Origin: PVC group bacterium | GTDB taxonomy: Bacteria; Verrucomicrobiota; Kiritimatiellia; UBA8416 | Length of the DNA: 64,000 nucleotides | NCBI GenBank assembly: GCA_003567805.1 | Contig: PWYP01000143.1 | Coordinates: 7,766 to 71,765, forward strand | Reading direction: 5' to 3' | Shown here: positions 55,883 to 64,000 of the stretch, piece by piece | How positions within the stretch are numbered: position 1 is the first letter of the stretch | Layout of the letters: every line of letters starts with the position of its first letter | Notes under the pieces: model-generated | Told to the model about the DNA's origin: nothing | What the model saw: only the letters and a program-made list of their open reading frames with translations | Database searches by the model: none | Program-made: the position numbers and the translations under genes

Positions 55883-56341
55883 TCATGGTAGATCGCGATC
55901 CGTATCAAGGGTAATCGTTACGGGGCCATCATTTGTGAGCGCAACCTGCATAGAAGCGCGAAATTGTCCCGTTTTGACGGATTGTGGCGGTAAGAGATCT
56001 GCAAGGTAATGTACATACTTCTCATATAGAGATTTTGCCTCTTCTGGTGGTGCTGCATAGATGAAGCTCGGGCGGTTTCCTTTTCGTGTGTCTGCATACA
56101 GCGTGAACTGTGAAATAACGAGAGCTTCTCCCGCGATATCCTGTAGAGAGCGATTCATCCGATCTTGGTTATCGGGGAATATGCGTAAACTGGCGGTTTT
56201 GGCAGCCAGCACGGCAGCCCCGTCGCTGTTATCGTTTTTTCGAACACCAAGCAATACGACCAGACCACATCCAATCTCGTTGTAAACGCTGCCTCCGATC
56301 CAGACTTTTGCGGCAGACACGCGTTGTATGAGTGCTTTCAT
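55883..56341 (-). CDS. dtd: D-aminoacyl-tRNA deacylase
   Basis: Removes D-amino acids from mischarged tRNAs. The 152-residue protein has MKALIQRVSAAKVWIGGSVY, the SQFTLYADTRKGNRPSF catalytic motif and NDGPVTITLDTD (Gly-Pro motif) near the C-terminus. ATG at 56341 is used; the longer frame adds 67 residues with no family match. Divergent from hslO, 105 bases apart. Confidence 0.95.
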   Translation of the reverse strand: MKALIQRVSAAKVWIGGSVYNEIGCGLVVLLGVRKNDNSDGAAVLAAKTASLRIFPDNQDRMNRSLQDIAGEALVISQFTLYADTRKGNRPSFIYAAPPEEAKSLYEKYVHYLADLLPPQSVKTGQFRASMQVALTNDGPVTITLDTDRDLP

Positions 56342-56446
56342 GTTTAAAAAATAGCAGATCGTGGATGCTGAACAAGCGAGAAACGTTATGTAAACGAGAA
56401 TAAGGACTGGACGTTGTGCAAAATTCTTTTCAGTATGGGCGGCACT

Positions 56447-57343
56447 ATGGACAGATTGGTTAAAGGAATAACAGAACATACACGCATTCGTATGATGCTG
56501 GCGGACGTTACGATGACGGCAAAGGCTTTGGAGGCACGTCACTTGAGTGGTCCGGTTGCCGGGGCGGTTTTAGGGGAGGCGTTGGCTGCGGCAGCGCTGT
56601 TGGCAGCTGATGCCGGCACCGGGGATGAAGCTTGGATGTTGCGGATGAATACAAGCGGGCCCATAGAGGGGGTTCTGGTGGAAGCGACAGGGGCTGGACA
56701 GTTGCGTGGATTTACCAACCGCAAAACATTGGATGATTTGGATGGTGTGCTGCCTGTCGATACGGTTCCCGCACTTGGTGAATCTGGGAGTGTTCAAGTG
56801 GTTAGCACGTTACCGGGACGAATTTTGAGTCAAGCCGTACTCAACGTGAATCCACCGCAATTACGCTATGTTTTGGGACGTTATTACAATCACTCCATGC
56901 AGGTGCCAACGGGGTGTAATATTTGGGTTGTCTCTGATGATGGAGGAATTCATTCTGCCCGTGCCATGCTTGTACAGCGCATGGAAGATTCAGATCAGGG
57001 GGCTTTTGTTAAGATGTTGGAACGTTTGGAAGATGGGCATGCGGACACCTTTATGCGTGAACGTCTCTGGCCCAAGGATGTAGCCGCTCCTTTGCAGGAT
57101 GTGTTCTCTTCTGATCCCGTTATCGTGCGGGATGAAAAATCTCTTGCGTTTGGATGCCGCTGCAACAAAAAGAAGGTGTTAGGGGTGTTGGCGTCCTTGT
57201 CGAAGGAAGAGTTGGATGTCTTGATCGGAAGTGGTCAAAGTCAAGATGTCACATGTCACATGTGTGGCCAGACTTATACCGCTGATGCAAGCGATTTGCG
57301 GGAAGTGCTCAAGAGTATGGCCAAAAGTAGCGGTTCATGTTAG
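56447..57343 (+). CDS. hslO: Redox-regulated chaperone Hsp33
   Basis: A 298-residue holdase activated when its zinc site is oxidised. The zinc tetracysteine is intact: CRC (about residues 237-239) and CHMC (about 269-272). Family core LRMNTSGPIEGVLVEATGAG is also present. ATG at 56447 gives the usual MDRLVKG start; 56435 is possible. Its 3' end overlaps the convergent panE-like gene by four bases. Confidence 0.94.
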   Translation: MDRLVKGITEHTRIRMMLADVTMTAKALEARHLSGPVAGAVLGEALAAAALLAADAGTGDEAWMLRMNTSGPIEGVLVEATGAGQLRGFTNRKTLDDLDGVLPVDTVPALGESGSVQVVSTLPGRILSQAVLNVNPPQLRYVLGRYYNHSMQVPTGCNIWVVSDDGGIHSARAMLVQRMEDSDQGAFVKMLERLEDGHADTFMRERLWPKDVAAPLQDVFSSDPVIVRDEKSLAFGCRCNKKKVLGVLASLSKEELDVLIGSGQSQDVTCHMCGQTYTADASDLREVLKSMAKSSGSC

Positions 57344-58263
57344 ACGGCATGCGATTGGTGCGCTAGCACCTCTTGCATAATGGTTTCGTTACAGGGAGTA
57401 GGCTGTCCAGATGTTGCAGCGGCCCGAATAATGGCCCCATTAATCGCTTCTATTTCTGTTGTTCTACCGGCTTGGATATCAACGAGCATCGAGGAACGAT
57501 TTTTTTGCGTTTTCTGGCAGATGTTTTTCAGCTCTTGTCGTAACTCGTCTACGTTCATATCGAGTCCTACGCTTTTTGCCACAGCTACAGATTCTTGTAA
57601 AATGGCAATAGCCTTTTGCCAAGCTGCAGGGAGGGTCACGAGTTCGCCGTTACGCAAGCCGAAGAGGGCCGTCACGGGGTTGAGTGCGGCATTGAGTATG
57701 AGTTTCTTCCAGAGCACCGTATCGAGGTTGTCGACCAATTCCACTTGAAGATTTGCGCGATGAAACATCTCTTTCCAGAACAAGCCAACAGTATCGTGTT
57801 GGGAAGAGCCAATGAGAATCTTCCCTTCACCGGCAGATTGCACGGTCTTTTCGTCCTCTAGATAAGCACCATAACTGGTGATGCCCACACGTAGATTACT
57901 TACACATGGGAGGCTTGCGAGCGCTTCCTTATTGCCCAAACCATTCTGGAGGGTAAGTACGCAAGCGCCTGATCGTATATGTGGGGCTAGTGTTTGTGCT
58001 ACGTGGTGTGTGGCATGCGCTTTGACACAAATCAGGATGTCAGCATATGTCGCCACAATCGCAGGATCTGTATGTGGCGTGATGGTGGCTAGATACGATT
58101 GGATACCTTCACGCAATGTGATTTCGTGGAGCCGTTGCGCTCTTTCAGGCCGATAGTCTAATAGGCCAATAGGTTTGCCAGAGCGATGTAGTCGAGTCGC
58201 TAGGAAAAGTCCCATTGCGCCCGGTCCCACAATTAAAAGAGCATTTCCGGGCGCATGTTTCAT
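57340..58263 (-). CDS. panE: 2-dehydropantoate 2-reductase-like protein
   Basis: Reduces ketopantoate to pantoate in coenzyme A synthesis. The 307-residue protein has an N-terminal NADPH Rossmann motif GPGAMGLFLATRL (about residues 13-25), TLQNGLGNKE, WKKLILNAALNPVTALFG with the conserved Lys/Asn, and EIEAINGAIIRAA near the end. Close paralogues act on other keto acids, so panE is probable rather than certain. Confidence 0.85.
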   Translation of the reverse strand: MKHAPGNALLIVGPGAMGLFLATRLHRSGKPIGLLDYRPERAQRLHEITLREGIQSYLATITPHTDPAIVATYADILICVKAHATHHVAQTLAPHIRSGACVLTLQNGLGNKEALASLPCVSNLRVGITSYGAYLEDEKTVQSAGEGKILIGSSQHDTVGLFWKEMFHRANLQVELVDNLDTVLWKKLILNAALNPVTALFGLRNGELVTLPAAWQKAIAILQESVAVAKSVGLDMNVDELRQELKNICQKTQKNRSSMLVDIQAGRTTEIEAINGAIIRAAATSGQPTPCNETIMQEVLAHQSHAV

Positions 58264-58281
58264 GAGGTTTTCTGTTGATGA

Positions 58282-59304
58282 TTAGGTCAGCAGCCCTTCA
58301 CGAGCTGCAGAAATATATTCCATGCCATACTCATCTTCACCTGTCAGCAGGGCATGGGCCAGTTTGAAGGGTTCGGCAGAGGTGTCGAGTCCGTTTAAGA
58401 TGGATACATTGATTTGCATCGGGTCAACAATACCACCATCGCCGCCAGCTTCGCAGCACATCCAGGTGAAGACCTGATTAATGAGTTTGCGATTCGGCAT
58501 GCCAAAGGAGATGTTGCTCAGTCCGGCTACTATATGCACGTCTGCACCAAACCTTCCCCGAAGGGCTTTCACGGTATCCAAGAAACGGATACCATTTTCG
58601 CCATCGGTGGAAATAGGGAATACCAATGGATCAAAATGAATATCACGGTCTGCAAATCCCTCTGCCTGTAAACGCTGATAGATCGCTTCCAGGTTGTGCA
58701 TGCGTTCTTCGACGGTGTTGGGGAGGCCTTCTGCACCGGCTGCAGAAGCGATGACAACGGCATTGGATTTGCGGGCAACGTCGATGGCATTGGTCCGCTC
58801 CAAAGAAACGGAGTTTACCATAGGGCGTCCTCGGGTGGGGTCGCAAGCAGACAAGCCTGCCTCCAGAATTTCCAGATTTGACGAATCTATGCTCATGGGA
58901 ATTTGCGTTGCTTTTTGCGCCACGTCAACGGTCCAGCGCATCAAGGCAACGCGTTCCGCTACGTCGGTGCTATACTCATCGACATTGATGTCCAAGTAGG
59001 TCGCACCGGCGGCTTCTTGTCCGGCGGCTAAGTTGGCAATGTAGTCCTTGCCGATTTCTTGCTCTTCGGGGGATCCATTTATTCCAAGCCAGATCGCGAC
59101 GGCACAATGTTTGACTTTGCCGGCCTGCCAGTCAGCTCCTTCTGTGAAGTATGCTGGGACGGGCATATATGATGTTCCTTTGGGGCTGTTATACTTGATT
59201 TGATACGTACCGTTGGCATCAGGCTTGCAAAATAAGCCGTCTACTTTGAAAATTCGCGTGCAGTGAATGTTTTCGCCAACAGAAATGAATGTATCTATTT
59301 TCAT
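58282..59304 (-). CDS. Pterin-binding methyltetrahydrofolate methyltransferase-like protein
   Basis: A 340-residue TIM-barrel protein of the dihydropteroate-synthase/MeTr superfamily, as in the AcsE or MetH folate-binding module. Visible segments are ISVGENIHCTRIF, ATYLDINVDEYS, PMSIDSSNLEILEAGL, PMVNSVSLER and VAGLSNISFGMPNR. It probably transfers a methyl group from methyltetrahydrofolate to a corrinoid protein; no corrinoid-binding domain or cognate gene is adjacent, so the acceptor is unknown. ATG at 59304 chosen; ribosome site is weak. An imperfect inverted repeat lies upstream. Confidence 0.85.
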   Translation of the reverse strand: MKIDTFISVGENIHCTRIFKVDGLFCKPDANGTYQIKYNSPKGTSYMPVPAYFTEGADWQAGKVKHCAVAIWLGINGSPEEQEIGKDYIANLAAGQEAAGATYLDINVDEYSTDVAERVALMRWTVDVAQKATQIPMSIDSSNLEILEAGLSACDPTRGRPMVNSVSLERTNAIDVARKSNAVVIASAAGAEGLPNTVEERMHNLEAIYQRLQAEGFADRDIHFDPLVFPISTDGENGIRFLDTVKALRGRFGADVHIVAGLSNISFGMPNRKLINQVFTWMCCEAGGDGGIVDPMQINVSILNGLDTSAEPFKLAHALLTGEDEYGMEYISAAREGLLT

Positions 59305-59366
59305 AATAACCGTACTTCTTGTATGCTCGAGTTGTTTGTGTAAGCAGGCCTCATGTTCAAGGCCGA

Positions 59367-59407
59367 TCACGATTTGACGGCAAAAGAGTAGTATTGTGAA
59401 ATCGTGA
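59367..59407. promoter_or_regulatory. Operator-like inverted repeat upstream of the methyltransferase gene
   Basis: TCACGATTTGAC (59367-59378) and its near-perfect inverse GTGAAATCGTGA (59396-59407), one mismatch over 12 bases, separated by 17 bases. Position is about 65-100 bases before the ATG at 59304. Could bind a dimeric regulator; no regulator gene is adjacent. Confidence 0.45.
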
Positions 59408-59533
59408 CGTCAACCTGAATAAGGTATGGTTTCATCATACTGTATGTTATAAAGGGTAGAGCTATAAATATATATATATGAACTCGATAGGGTGTCATTA
59501 AAGTAGAATTTGGGTTGTACGGGAGATGAACGA

Positions 59534-60316
59534 ATGTTGGAGGCTCTTTTTTTGGGAACCGGTACGTCATGTGGCGTACCTATGATAGGGTGTGAGTGCG
59601 CCGTATGCCAGTCTCAGGATCCTAGAGACCGTCGTCGTCGTACAAGCCTGTATTTGTCTTTTGAGGGGCAGGGGATTTTGATAGATACTCCTCCGGACTT
59701 TCGGGAGCAGGTACTTGAATACAGAATTCCACGTGTAGATGCTGTCTTCTTTACGCATGCGCATGCGGATCATATTTTTGGTTTTGACGACATTCGCCGC
59801 TTTAATACCATGCAGGGAGGGATGATTCCTGCGTATGCGGATAAAGATACTTTAGCGTCACTGCATCGTGTGTTTGATTATATTTCGGCCCCGAATACGC
59901 TGGGGACGTACCGTCCGGAGATTGCCTTCGAGCAACTTGATGGGCCTGTACGGCTCAAAAATCTGACCGTGACGCCTTTGCGCGTGGAGCATGGCAATCA
60001 ACCCACTTATGGTTTTTTGTTTGAGGGGGGTGGGGCTCGGCTTGCATACATACCGGATTGCAAAGTGATGCCATCGGAAACGCTGTCCTTGATAAAGGGG
60101 GTAGATGTGATTGTGTTGGATGCACTACGGCATCGCCAGCATGCCACCCATATGACGATAGCAGAGAGCTTGGCTTGTTTGTCGCAAGTAGAGGCCAAAG
60201 AAGCGTACTTGATTCATATGTGTCATGAAGTCGGTCATGCTGAGCTTGAGGCTCGATTACCTCCTGGTATTCGTGTCGCATACGATGGATTACGTGTGCA
60301 TTGTGGCATTTCCTGA
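59534..60316 (+). CDS. PhnP-like metallo-beta-lactamase-fold hydrolase
   Basis: A 260-residue MBL-fold phosphodiesterase-like enzyme. The N-terminal GTGTSCGVPMIGC and its Cys cluster (CECAVC) match the PhnP family, and the two-metal motif is FTHAHADHIFG (about residues 74-84), followed by later metal residues in HATHMT and HMCHEVGHAE. Likely hydrolyses a cyclic or nucleotide phosphodiester; the substrate is not identifiable. ATG 59534 has GGAG upstream. No phn genes surround it. Confidence 0.85.
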   Translation: MLEALFLGTGTSCGVPMIGCECAVCQSQDPRDRRRRTSLYLSFEGQGILIDTPPDFREQVLEYRIPRVDAVFFTHAHADHIFGFDDIRRFNTMQGGMIPAYADKDTLASLHRVFDYISAPNTLGTYRPEIAFEQLDGPVRLKNLTVTPLRVEHGNQPTYGFLFEGGGARLAYIPDCKVMPSETLSLIKGVDVIVLDALRHRQHATHMTIAESLACLSQVEAKEAYLIHMCHEVGHAELEARLPPGIRVAYDGLRVHCGIS

Positions 60317-60339
60317 GACCGCGTTCCTATATTTTTTTA

Positions 60340-60369
60340 TTGGCTACAGGCCAGTATTATATTTATAAT
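60340..60369 (+). promoter_or_regulatory. Possible promoter for the PAS-DHp gene
   Basis: TTGGCT (60340-60345), 18-base spacer, perfect TATAAT (60364-60369), about 100 bases upstream of the ATG at 60472. The -35 is only four of six. Confidence 0.45.
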
Positions 60370-60471
60370 CTCGAGCTAAATATTAGCTATGGCTTGCACT
60401 AGGTATGCTGATGGCATCATCTGCTGCGTTTGTCTGACGTATGAGCGGTAGCTATACCTGAGGGGCGCTGG

Positions 60472-61638
60472 ATGTCGGACATACCTGAATTTTCGAGAAC
60501 CATACGAATTGATCTTATTCCTGAGACGCCTAAGGCGCCGGTGGCGAATAAGCGCCGTATTGTCATGTCTTCTTCACGGAGCGGGCAGCAACCTTCGTCA
60601 ACTCCTGCCGCAGAGAAATTCGATCACAGTGAAAAAGGCCGATATACCGCGTTGCTCGAAAGCATTTATGATGCGGCTTTGATCACGGATCTCAATGGAA
60701 AAGTGGTTGATGCGAATACACGGGCCGTTGATTTTCTTTATTGGGACAAGAATGCTCTCAAGGGCATGTCTGTCAATAAGGTGATTTCAGGTGCAGGGAG
60801 CTCTTTGCTAGGGGATTTGACGAGTAATCTTGAAAAGCAGCGTTTTGTTCTGATTCAAGCCTATTGCCAAAGGGAAGATGGAAGTCAGTTTCCCTGTGAG
60901 ATTGCCGTGGCGCGCATATGGGCAGGGGAGGACCATTTAGGATTCTTTCTCCGCGACATTACCCTTCGGCTGCAAGCAGAGGAAATGTTACGTACAGAAC
61001 ATAATGCGATACAAAATGCTGCTAACGGTATTGCGATCGCGAATTTGGACGGAATTCTTGAGTATGTAAACCCTGCGTTTGCTACCATGATGGAGAGTGA
61101 AGAGCAGTTCGCGATGGTTGGGTATAGTATCAAGGATTTGTTTGATGGCAGCGGTCTTGCCGAGGATCTCATGCAGTCGCTCAAAGGAGATGGGGGAAGC
61201 TGGTCGTGTGAGGTTTCGGCAGAAATGCCTTCTGGAAACGCGCTAAACATCGAAGTGCTCGCCAATTGCAATCGAAATTCCGATGGAGAAATGGTAGGAT
61301 TCGTTTTTTCTTTTACGGATCTATCCGACCGGAAGCGGGCTGAGGCTGCGCAGCGGGAGATCGAGCGAAATCGTGTGATGTTAGAAAGTCTAGGTGCCGC
61401 CTGTCATCACCTTGCGCAACCAGCCACATTGTTAATGGGGAATTTGAGCATGCTTAAAACCAAAGTAGCCAATGACGATGCCGTTGTGCAGGGATTGCTA
61501 GATAGTAGTGCTGAAGCCATTGAGCGACTAGGGAAGATATTGCACAAGCTCAACGAAGTGAACGAGTATCGCACAACTACGTATACGGATCAGAGTGGTA
61601 AAGACGCTACCGATACCACGCATATTTTGGACATCTAG
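60472..61638 (+). CDS. PAS protein with a lone C-terminal DHp (no ATPase domain)
   Basis: A 388-residue soluble protein: disordered N-terminus (about residues 1-50), PAS domain 1 (about 55-170), PAS domain 2 (about 180-285), then a DHp helix pair (about 290-375) with phospho-acceptor-like His312 in the H-box CHHLAQPATLLMGN. No HATPase domain follows; the protein ends at residue 388 with a short polar tail. It may accept phosphate from a kinase or act as a sensor adaptor; the hybrid kinase at 50807 is a possible partner (inference). GAGGGGCG precedes the ATG. Confidence 0.8.
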   Translation: MSDIPEFSRTIRIDLIPETPKAPVANKRRIVMSSSRSGQQPSSTPAAEKFDHSEKGRYTALLESIYDAALITDLNGKVVDANTRAVDFLYWDKNALKGMSVNKVISGAGSSLLGDLTSNLEKQRFVLIQAYCQREDGSQFPCEIAVARIWAGEDHLGFFLRDITLRLQAEEMLRTEHNAIQNAANGIAIANLDGILEYVNPAFATMMESEEQFAMVGYSIKDLFDGSGLAEDLMQSLKGDGGSWSCEVSAEMPSGNALNIEVLANCNRNSDGEMVGFVFSFTDLSDRKRAEAAQREIERNRVMLESLGAACHHLAQPATLLMGNLSMLKTKVANDDAVVQGLLDSSAEAIERLGKILHKLNEVNEYRTTTYTDQSGKDATDTTHILDI

Positions 61639-61662
61639 CGGGTTTATACAGGTAAGCATTCT

Positions 61663-63819
61663 ATGTGGCTTTTTTATATTGCGGTATACCTCAGCGCTTT
61701 TTTGTTGTTTCTCATTCAACCCATGCTCACCAAGGCACTACTCCCAACGTTTGGCGGGAGCTATCTTGTCTGGGGGGCCGCCATGGTTTTCTTCCAAGGG
61801 ACATTACTTGTAGGATATGTTTTAAGTCATGTCCTGCAGGCAAAGTGGGGTGTTCGACGGTATGGTATGCTGCATTTGTTCGTTCTGCTGCTTCCTTTTC
61901 TTATGTTTCCTTTTGCATTACATGGCGAACTCGCTGTATGGGAGCACAATTTGGCACTTGGCGTCTTTCGCCAGTTGCTATTGATGGCTGGTGGCCCCTT
62001 TCTTGTGCTTTCCATGACAAGCCTGATCTTGCAGCGATGGCTCATGGTGTCCCCGTTGCCGCAGCGCAAAAATCCATATGTACTGTATGCGGCATCCAAT
62101 GCCGGATCGGTCTCGGCCTTATTGGCCTACCCGTTACTGATAGAACCCATCAGTAGTTTAACGCAGCAGGCATCCATTTGGTGGTTAGGGTATCTCATCC
62201 TGGTTCTGCTGCACTGGTGTATTTATCCTTGGCGCGCGGTTGAGGAAACGACCTTGTCGCGGCCAGAGAAAATGGATGCGGGATGGGGGCAGCGCATGCG
62301 TTGGTTTTTTCTGAGTCTAGCGACTGGCACGCTGCTACTCGCCACGACCAATGTTATTACATTTGATCTGGCAGCCATTCCCTTGTTGTGGGTTTTGCCA
62401 TTGGCTCTGTTTATGTTGGCGTATGTCGTTGTTTTTAAACGTGTCTTGTGGTGTCCCGTATGGATGCAGAAGGCATTGAATTGGAATTTGATGCTTGGTG
62501 CTTGTCTCGTGCTGTTGCTACGGCTACGTGTTATGCTGCCCCCTCTTTTGATGCTACTATTGTATCTCATGATTCTCTTTGTTGTATGTGTCAATTGTAA
62601 TTTGCGTTTGCTGCAGAGCAGCCCTGCGAGTGGTACGGGGTTAACCACGTTTTATGTGGTACTTGCTTTCGGAGGTCTTTGCGGCAGCGTGTTGGTGAGT
62701 TGGGTCCTGCCGCAGTTAACGCAATCGCTAGCAGAATATCCTCTTGCGCTTTTAGTAACCGTGATGGCTATTGGTTTGTCTACGCAGAGTGATCAATACT
62801 GGGGACATTTTTTACCCCATGGACTTTTTGTGTTTTTGTTGGGTGTATTGTTCTTCTTGATTCTCCGCATGATACCAGACACATACCCCGAGGCACTCGT
62901 GTTTGTGTTGGTTGCATTGCCGATAGCGTTAGGTTTTCGTTTGGGTAAGAATTCTCCGGTAATTATGGTCAGTATACTGTTCGTACTGATGGCGGGGTCG
63001 GGGCAATTGGATCAATTCGCCAGTGGCGGGGACGTTGTTGCTCGTCTGCGAAATTACTATGGCATCTATTACATATATGATCGTGATAACATTCGCTATC
63101 TTCAGCATGGCACGACACAGCATGGGCGACAGTATCTCGATCCTGTAGAGCGTTTGACGCCGCTTGCCTATTATCATCCTACAACACCCGTTGCACGCAT
63201 TCTGCAGTATGAGGGGGAACGCTTGGAGCATATTGGGATGATAGGTTTAGGTACAGGCGCCTTTGCCGCATATGGACAAACGGGCCAACAGTGGAGCATT
63301 TTTGAATTGGATCCGGATAATCTGGCATTGGCTGAGCAGTATTTTGGGTATTTGGCGCAAGCCCGTCATCAGGGAGCGGCATTACGATTTGTTTTTGGCG
63401 ACGGGAGACTGAGAGTTGCGGAGGAACCAGCAGCTTCCTTTGATTTACTCATCCTCGATGCATTTAATAGTGGTGCAATTCCCGTGCATTTGTTGACCAC
63501 AGAAGCACTCGCTGGTTACATGGAAAAATTACGACCAGACGGTGTGCTTTTATTGCATTTGTCCAATCGTATGCTGGATCTTGTTCCTGTCGTTTACGCC
63601 AATGCTGCTGCTGTGGGTGTGCATGCGATGGTTCAATCGAATGAAGGCGAGGTTCATCCCGATTCCGAGTTGACCATCTGGATGGCATTAAGTTCCGATG
63701 CAAAGCGTATGGAGACATACCAGCTGAAATATGGTTGGCGGCATGAACCGCCAGAACGGCTTCCTCGTCCGTGGACCGATCAGTATAGTAACTTGCCAGC
63801 AGCGATACGATGGTTATAG
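61663..63819 (+). CDS. Membrane protein fused to a spermidine synthase-like methyltransferase domain
   Basis: A 718-residue fusion. The N-terminal half (about residues 1-460) has about 12 hydrophobic segments; the C-terminal part (about 520-700) is a SAM-type aminopropyl/methyltransferase fold with IGMIGLGTGAFAAYG, a Glu (FELDPDN) and LILDAFNSGAIPVHLLT. The overall plan is that of the fused membrane/SpeE-like proteins found in many bacteria; their activity is not established. Only 24 bases separate it from the upstream PAS gene. tRNA-Tyr follows. Confidence 0.82.
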   Translation: MWLFYIAVYLSAFLLFLIQPMLTKALLPTFGGSYLVWGAAMVFFQGTLLVGYVLSHVLQAKWGVRRYGMLHLFVLLLPFLMFPFALHGELAVWEHNLALGVFRQLLLMAGGPFLVLSMTSLILQRWLMVSPLPQRKNPYVLYAASNAGSVSALLAYPLLIEPISSLTQQASIWWLGYLILVLLHWCIYPWRAVEETTLSRPEKMDAGWGQRMRWFFLSLATGTLLLATTNVITFDLAAIPLLWVLPLALFMLAYVVVFKRVLWCPVWMQKALNWNLMLGACLVLLLRLRVMLPPLLMLLLYLMILFVVCVNCNLRLLQSSPASGTGLTTFYVVLAFGGLCGSVLVSWVLPQLTQSLAEYPLALLVTVMAIGLSTQSDQYWGHFLPHGLFVFLLGVLFFLILRMIPDTYPEALVFVLVALPIALGFRLGKNSPVIMVSILFVLMAGSGQLDQFASGGDVVARLRNYYGIYYIYDRDNIRYLQHGTTQHGRQYLDPVERLTPLAYYHPTTPVARILQYEGERLEHIGMIGLGTGAFAAYGQTGQQWSIFELDPDNLALAEQYFGYLAQARHQGAALRFVFGDGRLRVAEEPAASFDLLILDAFNSGAIPVHLLTTEALAGYMEKLRPDGVLLLHLSNRMLDLVPVVYANAAAVGVHAMVQSNEGEVHPDSELTIWMALSSDAKRMETYQLKYGWRHEPPERLPRPWTDQYSNLPAAIRWL

Positions 63820-63912
63820 AGATTGAGCACGCAAAGGGCGAAATATGTTTGATCATAGTTTTCCCTTGAAACAGCTTCCGTTATCCGGCAGTATGCAGCT
63901 CCACGCAACTTG

Positions 63913-63997
63913 GGTGGGGTACTCAAGTGGACAACGAGGGCAGACTGTAAATCTGCTGGCATAGCCTTCGAAGGTTCGAATCCTTCCCCCACCACCA
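63913..63997 (+). tRNA. tRNA-Tyr (anticodon GTA)
   Basis: Class II tRNA with acceptor GGTGGGG/CCCCACC, anticodon stem GCAGA/TCTGC with loop CTGTAAA, a variable arm with GGC/GCC, T-arm GAAGGTTCGAATCCTTC and encoded CCA. The T-arm and CCA are intact inside the window. Confidence 0.95.
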
Positions 63998-64000
63998 GCC

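Noticed and set aside
63780..63995. Minus-strand open frame starting MVGEGFEPSKAMPADLQ across tRNA-Tyr
   Set aside because: It is the antisense of the tRNA; this residue string arises from tRNA sequence and is a frequent false gene call.

Overview
The window looks like ordinary chromosome from a Gram-negative bacterium of the PVC superphylum, most likely the Kiritimatiellota/Verrucomicrobiota side. The evidence is a V-type ATPase operon in the chlamydial order E-DUF2764-A-B-D-I-K, a secretin with PilM/N/O/P-like proteins, LolC/LolD and an MsbA-like exporter (an outer membrane), GatCAB, and an L-fucose isomerase. This placement is inferred from gene content; no rRNA gene is present. I see no prophage, transposase, CRISPR array or plasmid function.

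Layout. 0-6.5 kb (minus strand): type IV pilus/secretin genes Q-P-O-N-M, purB and tRNA-Gly. 6.6-11 kb (plus): a 3D-domain lipoprotein, lysS, lolC and lolD, separated by unusual short-period repeats. 11-13.7 kb (minus): pnp and rpsO with a good promoter. 13.8-17.4 kb: an unusual histidine-kinase-derived protein without its histidine, then fucI. 17.7-22.1 kb: an FMN riboswitch controlling ribBA-ribH-nusB-ribD-ribE. 22.3-25.5 kb: gatCAB. 25.6-30.1 kb: pilB-pilT-pilB ATPases, then an MsbA-like ABC exporter, a YjbQ protein and queA.

33.4-38.3 kb (minus): pyrH-frr, manA, an MFS protein and an orphan hydE. 38.5-42 kb: a TonB-like protein, folC and a glycosyltransferase. 42-49.4 kb (minus): the V-ATPase operon, whose rotor subunit keeps the sodium-coordinating residues. 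49.6-56.3 kb: a zinc-ribbon membrane protein, a hybrid histidine kinase with a clear promoter, an exported nitroreductase-like protein, trxA, a proline-rich repeat protein and dtd. 56.4-64 kb: hslO, a panE-like gene, a methyltetrahydrofolate methyltransferase, a PhnP-like hydrolase, a PAS protein ending in a lone dimerization/phosphotransfer helix pair, a membrane spermidine-synthase fusion and tRNA-Tyr.

The most unusual signal is a set of degenerate 7-10 base periodic repeats starting at, or just inside, the stop codons of five consecutive same-strand genes or gene groups (3D lipoprotein, lysS, lolC, lolD, ribBA). They are joined to a recurring hairpin and a shared tail motif before lysS, lolC and lolD. 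The second is the pair of proteins carrying a histidine-kinase DHp helix pair but no ATPase domain, one of them with Gln in place of the phosphorylated His.
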